Source: Nanobdellota archaeon | GTDB lineage: Archaea; Nanobdellota; Nanobdellia; Woesearchaeales; CG1-02-33-12 | Assembly (NCBI GenBank): GCA_018901315.1 | Contig: JAHIFA010000083.1 | Location: 1 to 8,025 of the forward strand | Length of the DNA: 8,025 nt | Reading direction: 5' to 3' | Shown here: positions 4,733-8,025 of the stretch, piece after piece | Numbering within the stretch: position 1 is the stretch's first letter | Layout: each line of letters begins with the position of its first letter | The notes under the pieces: generated by a model | What the model was told of the DNA's origin: nothing | Database searches by the model: none | What the model saw: the letters and a program-made list of their open reading frames with translations, nothing else | Made by a program: the position numbers and the translations under genes

Positions 4733-4748
4733 ATACAATATATTGTAT
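4733..4748. promoter_or_regulatory. NrdR box 2 (operator palindrome)
   Basis: ATACAATA-TATTGTAT is a perfect 16-bp palindrome matching the recalled NrdR-box consensus at 14 of 16 positions. Its centre is 32 bp (about three helical turns) from that of box 1, with 16 bp between the two 16-mers, the paired-box geometry known for NrdR. NrdR oligomers loaded with dATP/ATP would bind here and repress the operon. Confidence 0.75.
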
Positions 4749-4822
4749 TAACTATTAGATAACAAAAAAGCTATAAGGCCAAAATAAAGCCCAAAAAAGT
4801 CAAACATGCCCTTGATAACAAA

Positions 4823-5269
4823 ATGAAATGCCCATATTGCAGCAGCACAAAAACAAAAGTTACAAACAAGAGAGACTCTGATGAAGAGGGAATAACAAGA
4901 AGGAGAAGGGAATGCCTTAAATGCGGCCGAAGGTTTACAACATACGAGAGGCCGGAAATAGAAATAATAGTTATAAAGAAAGACAAAAGGAGAGAACCTT
5001 ATAATCGGGATAAACTGACAATCGGATTAGTCAAGGCATGCGAAAAAAGGCCAATAAGCCGCGAAAAGGTTGAAAAGATTGTTAATGAGATTGAAGAAAA
5101 ATTAAGAAGAAAGGGCAAGGAAGTAAAAAGCGAGGTAATTGGAAAACTTGTTATGCAGTCCCTGAAAAAACTTGACAAAGTTGCTTATATAAGGTTTGCT
5201 TCAGTATACAGTGATTTCCAGGATCTTGCTGACTTTAAAAGCATCTTTAAAGATATTATGAAAAAATGA
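4823..5269 (+). CDS. nrdR: Transcriptional repressor NrdR
   Basis: A 148-aa protein of normal NrdR length. NrdR represses ribonucleotide reductase genes when dATP is abundant. Residues 1-40 form the zinc-ribbon DNA-binding domain with C3/C6 and C31/C34, including the basic TRRRREC segment and GRRFTTYER; residues about 46-140 form the ATP-cone nucleotide sensor (KKDKRREPYNRDKL, then YIRFASVYSDFQDL). It is first in its operon, directly after paired NrdR boxes, so autoregulation is likely. Its stop overlaps an upstream in-frame ATG of nrdD (ATGA). A six-codon leader ORF (4806-4826) ends in an ATGA overlap with the nrdR start; this may be chance. NrdR is mainly a bacterial protein, so an archaeal copy may have come by transfer. 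Confidence 0.95.
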   Translation: MKCPYCSSTKTKVTNKRDSDEEGITRRRRECLKCGRRFTTYERPEIEIIVIKKDKRREPYNRDKLTIGLVKACEKRPISREKVEKIVNEIEEKLRRKGKEVKSEVIGKLVMQSLKKLDKVAYIRFASVYSDFQDLADFKSIFKDIMKK

Positions 5270-5286
5270 ACAATGGAGACAGAAAA

Positions 5287-7317
5287 ATGGTTACAAAAGT
5301 AAGAAAGAGGGATGGCAGGGTTGTAAAGTTCAAAAAAGAAAAGGTTATTGATGCTATCTGGAATGCTGCTAAATCTGTTGGCGGGAAAGATAAGGAAAAA
5401 GCAAAACAATTAGGAAATCTTGTTATTGAGCAGATAGAGAAAAAATTTGAGAAAAAGATACCACAGGTAGAGGAAGTCCAGGATGTTGTTGAAAAAATAC
5501 TTATTAAAGAAGGCCATGCAAAAACCGCAAAAGCCTATATTCTTTACAGGAAAAGCCACCAGGATTTGAGAGAAATAAAGGCTATATTTGACACAATAGA
5601 GGTTGTAGAGGACTATGTTGGCGAGAAAGACTGGGCTATAAAAGAGAATTCAAACATGGGATTTTCACTCCAAGGCCTGAATAATTACATTGTTGAGAGA
5701 ATAATCAAAAATTACTGGTTGAACAGGATTTATCCTGAAGCAATCAGAAAAGCGCATAATAATTGCAAGATTCATATTCATGACCTTGGTACTTTAGGAG
5801 CATATTGTGTAGGTTGGGATCTTAAAGACCTTCTTTTAACTGGATTTAAGGGTGTTCCTGGAAAGGTTGAGTGTGCTCCTGCCAAGCATTTAAAAACAGC
5901 ACTTGGGCAGATTGTAAATTTCTTTTATACCTTGCAGGGCGAAACAGCAGGAGCCCAGGCATTTTCAAATTTTGATACATTGCTTGCCCCTTTTATAAGG
6001 TATGATAACCTTAACTATAAGCAGGTTAAGCAATGCATGCAGGAATTCTGCTTTAACATGGCTGTTCCAACAAGAGTTGGCTTCCAGACCCCATTTACAA
6101 ACGTTACCCTTGATTTAAAGATTCCTGAATATATGAAAGATGAGCCTGTAATCGTAGGAGGACAACCGCAGGAAGAAAAATATGGCGAATTTGAAAATGA
6201 AATGAAAATGATTAATAAGGCTTTTGCAGAGATTATGTGTGAGGGTGACGCCATAGGAAGGATTTTTACATTTCCAATCCCAACTTACAATATAACCAAG
6301 GATTTTGATTGGGATAATCCTGATTATGAGCCTATATGGGATATGACTGCAAAATATGGAATACCCTATTTCTCCAACTTCATTAATTCAGATATGAAGC
6401 CAGAGGATGCCAGAAGTATGTGCTGCCGCCTTAGGCTTGACCAGTCAGAACTAAAAAGAAGAGGGGGTGGCTTGTTTGGCTCAAATCCATTGACAGGAAG
6501 CATTGGCGTTGTCACAATAAATATGACCAGAATAGGATTTGTATCTTCAAATGAAAAGGAATTTTTTGAAAATCTTGAAGAACTAATGGACATTGCAAAA
6601 GAAAGCTTGGAAATAAAAAGAAAGGCACTGGAAAACTTTACCAAAAATGGATTGTATCCTTACTCTAAATTCTATCTAAGGATTGTGCATCATGGATTTG
6701 GCGAATACTGGAAAAATCATTTCTGCACCATTGGTTTGCTGGGAATGAATGAGGCAATTATAAATTTTATGCCAGGGGAAGACATTACAACAGAAAAAGG
6801 AAATGAATTCGCACTGAAGGTTCTTGATTTTATGAGGGAAATAATCAATGAATATCAAAAAGAGACAGGAAGCATTTACAATCTGGAAGCAACACCTGCT
6901 GAGGGAACTGCTTATAGGTTTGCAAGAGAGGACAAAAAAAGATTTGGCAGAATCAAGGTTGCAAATGAGGCAAGCTATAAAAAAGGGGCAAAACCTTATT
7001 ACACCAACTCAACCCATCTTCCGGTTAATTTTACAGATGACCTGTTTCATGCTCTTGAATTGCAGGACCCACTGCAGATTAAGTATACTGGCGGAACAGT
7101 ATTTCATTCATATATAGGCGAGAGATTAACCAAGGACGGAGTGAAAAACCTAATAAGAAAAATAGCTGAGAATTTCAGAATGCCCTATTTTACTATCACA
7201 CCCACTTTTTCCGTATGCCCAATACATGGCTATATTCCTGGTGAATATGAGTATTGCCCTAAATGCGAGTTAATCTCTAATGAAGAATTTAAAAAAATAA
7301 AAGAGGTAATCAAATGA
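5287..7317 (+). CDS. nrdD: Anaerobic ribonucleoside-triphosphate reductase, main subunit lacking the glycyl-radical segment
   Basis: A 676-aa class III reductase that converts NTPs to dNTPs with a glycyl radical and active-site thiols under anaerobiosis. Residues about 1-95 are an ATP-cone allosteric domain (KVRKRDGRVVKFKKEK). The ten-stranded barrel follows, with HDLGTLGAYCVGWDLKDLL (165-183), SMCCRLRLD (377-385; active-site Cys candidates C379/C380) and GSIGVVTINMTRIGF (404-418). The zinc site near the C-terminus is CPIHGY (644-649) with CPKC (657-660). The ORF then ends at TGA 7315-7317, about where family members continue into the radical-bearing RVxGY tail. That tail is encoded by the next ORF. 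ATG 5287 is chosen because GGAG at 5275-5278 is 8 nt upstream; ATG 5266 would add seven residues and overlap the nrdR stop. Without the partner peptide this protein cannot carry a glycyl radical. Confidence 0.93.
   Translation: MVTKVRKRDGRVVKFKKEKVIDAIWNAAKSVGGKDKEKAKQLGNLVIEQIEKKFEKKIPQVEEVQDVVEKILIKEGHAKTAKAYILYRKSHQDLREIKAIFDTIEVVEDYVGEKDWAIKENSNMGFSLQGLNNYIVERIIKNYWLNRIYPEAIRKAHNNCKIHIHDLGTLGAYCVGWDLKDLLLTGFKGVPGKVECAPAKHLKTALGQIVNFFYTLQGETAGAQAFSNFDTLLAPFIRYDNLNYKQVKQCMQEFCFNMAVPTRVGFQTPFTNVTLDLKIPEYMKDEPVIVGGQPQEEKYGEFENEMKMINKAFAEIMCEGDAIGRIFTFPIPTYNITKDFDWDNPDYEPIWDMTAKYGIPYFSNFINSDMKPEDARSMCCRLRLDQSELKRRGGGLFGSNPLTGSIGVVTINMTRIGFVSSNEKEFFENLEELMDIAKESLEIKRKALENFTKNGLYPYSKFYLRIVHHGFGEYWKNHFCTIGLLGMNEAIINFMPGEDITTEKGNEFALKVLDFMREIINEYQKETGSIYNLEATPAEGTAYRFAREDKKRFGRIKVANEASYKKGAKPYYTNSTHLPVNFTDDLFHALELQDPLQIKYTGGTVFHSYIGERLTKDGVKNLIRKIAENFRMPYFTITPTFSVCPIHGYIPGEYEYCPKCELISNEEFKKIKEVIK
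7303..7307 (+). promoter_or_regulatory. Ribosome binding site for the glycyl-radical peptide
   Basis: GAGGT followed by 6 nt and ATG 7314, the same GAGGT-N6-ATG arrangement as for RuBisCO at 132-125. It lies inside the end of nrdD and supports separate, coupled initiation of the next ORF. Confidence 0.7.
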
Positions 7318-7442
7318 AAACAAAATGCGAAGTCTATTCAAGGGTTGTAGGTTATTTGAGGCCGGTTGAGCAGTGGAATGAAGGCAAGGCTGAAGAATTT
7401 AAAGACCGAAAATATTTTGAAGTGGCAGAAAAAAAAGAATAG
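7314..7442 (+). CDS. Glycyl-radical C-terminal segment of class III RNR as a separate 42-aa peptide
   Basis: This ORF encodes the conserved C-terminal end of NrdD: KCEVYSRVVGYLRPVEQWN (4-22) with the radical glycine G13 in RVVGY, then EEFKDRKYFEV (27-37). In normal NrdD this is fused to the barrel domain and the radical is made by NrdG. Here it lies in the -1 frame relative to nrdD, begins at an ATG overlapping the nrdD stop (ATGA) and has GAGGT at a 6-nt spacing, so it appears to be translated as its own protein, coupled to nrdD. Ending at TAG 7440-7442, it is 8 nt from nrdG. Alternatives are a programmed -1 frameshift, a real mutation, or a one-base sequencing error; the ribosome binding site and overlap favour a natural split. 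It would be a separate subunit that docks into the NrdD barrel. Confidence 0.8.
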   Translation: MKTKCEVYSRVVGYLRPVEQWNEGKAEEFKDRKYFEVAEKKE

Positions 7443-7450
7443 GATTAAGA

Positions 7451-8025
7451 ATGCAAATAGCAGGATTACAAAAACTAACTTTAATTGATTATCCTGATAA
7501 AATAGCCTGCACCATATTTTTATTTGGATGTAATTTTAGGTGTGGTTTTTGCCATAATCCTGAGTTGGTTTTGTCTGATAAGCCAAAAAAAGAATACAAA
7601 GAAAAAAAAATTCTTGATTTTCTAAGGCAAAGGAAAAAATACTTGGATGCTATATGCATAACAGGCGGAGAGCCATTGATTAATTTTGATCTGCCTGAGC
7701 TATTGAAAAAAATAAAGGGATTAGGATTTCTTGTCAAGCTGGATACAAACGGCTCTAATCCAAAAAGATTAAAGGAGTTAATAAGCAAAAAGCTTGTGGA
7801 TTATATTGCCATGGATATTAAGGCAGACAAGGATAATTACAATGTTCTTGCTGAAGTAAAGATTGATATTAATCAGATTGAAGAGAGTATTAAACTTATA
7901 ATAAACTCTGGACTAGACTATGAGTTCAGGACAACTGTAATTAAGGGTTATCATGATGCTGAAAAGTTAAGGAAAATTGGCGAGTGGATAAGCAGCTTTG
8001 GCAAGGCAAAAAAATATGTTATCCA
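7451..8025 (+). CDS. nrdG: Anaerobic RNR-activating enzyme NrdG (radical SAM), 3' end outside window
   Basis: The first 191 residues of the radical-SAM activase that abstracts hydrogen from the NrdD radical glycine. It begins MQIAGLQKLTLIDYP, typical of the archaeal/bacterial anaerobic NrdG family. FGCNFRCGFCHNP (25-37) holds the CxxxCxxC [4Fe-4S] ligands C27, C31 and C34; CITGGEPL (69-76) is the SAM-binding GGE motif; VKLDTNGS and VDYIAMDIKAD follow in the expected order. ATG 7451 lies 8 nt after the stop of the glycyl-radical peptide, with AGGA just upstream overlapping that stop, so the two are probably co-translated. Its target here would be the separate 42-aa peptide, alone or docked in NrdD. 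Pyruvate formate-lyase activases are related, but the context fixes the assignment. Confidence 0.93.
   Translation, partial: MQIAGLQKLTLIDYPDKIACTIFLFGCNFRCGFCHNPELVLSDKPKKEYKEKKILDFLRQRKKYLDAICITGGEPLINFDLPELLKKIKGLGFLVKLDTNGSNPKRLKELISKKLVDYIAMDIKADKDNYNVLAEVKIDINQIEESIKLIINSGLDYEFRTTVIKGYHDAEKLRKIGEWISSFGKAKKYVI

Noticed and set aside
7315..7350. Stop-codon readthrough or recoded TGA joining NrdD to its tail
   Set aside because: Continuing in the same frame after TGA gives only ten codons and then TAG; the RVVGY tail is in the -1 frame, so readthrough cannot produce it.
7489..7788. Minus-strand 99-codon open frame opposite nrdG
   Set aside because: Shadow of the conserved radical-SAM gene; no ribosome binding site or motif.

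Overview
The window looks like part of a small, AT-rich archaeal genome, most likely a DPANN-type anaerobe (Woesearchaeota/Pacearchaeota-like). The evidence is a form III-type RuBisCO start, TTTAAATA-type TATA boxes placed about 25 nt ahead of start codons (leaderless mRNAs), GAGGT/GGAG ribosome binding sites inside operons, a ThiI-type PP-loop protein with the three-cysteine layout of anaerobic archaea, and an oxygen-sensitive class III ribonucleotide reductase. The lineage is inferred; no rRNA or tRNA gene is present to confirm it.

Left part (1-1436, minus strand): a compact unit runs from a leaderless promoter at about 1430 leftward through an ArsR-like winged-helix regulator, two tiny cysteine-rich zinc-binding-type proteins (42 and 41 aa, both missed by simple length cut-offs), a calcineurin-like metallophosphatase, and the first 41 codons of RuBisCO large subunit, which leaves the window. 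Spacings are 26, 15, 26 and 2 nt, so one transcript is likely. In archaea form III RuBisCO serves nucleoside/AMP salvage.

Middle (about 1560-2165, minus): a stand-alone IS200/IS605-type element with an apparently intact Y1 transposase (HIH and catalytic Tyr present), hairpins at both ends sharing a 12-nt core, and a structured tnpA leader. Next to it (2202-2513, minus) lies a 103-aa barnase/RNase Sa-like ribonuclease with its own leaderless promoter and no recognisable inhibitor gene. Divergent from it (2683-3930, plus) is a transglutaminase-like/TPR protein whose 102-bp repeats are still nearly identical at DNA level.

Right part (4038-8025, plus): a short ThiI-like sulfurtransferase gene, then the nrdR-nrdD-(glycyl-radical peptide)-nrdG operon. 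The NrdR leader carries two palindromes with identical outer arms, centred 32 bp apart, the geometry of NrdR boxes, placed just after the predicted transcription start. NrdD is split: its ORF stops after the zinc site, and the C-terminal glycyl-radical segment (RVVGY) is a separate 42-aa ORF in the -1 frame, starting at an ATGA overlap with its own GAGGT site. NrdG, the radical-SAM activase that would install the radical on this segment, follows and runs off the window. The split reductase and the NrdR boxes in an archaeal promoter context are the most notable observations. No gene-free stretch exceeds 300 bases.
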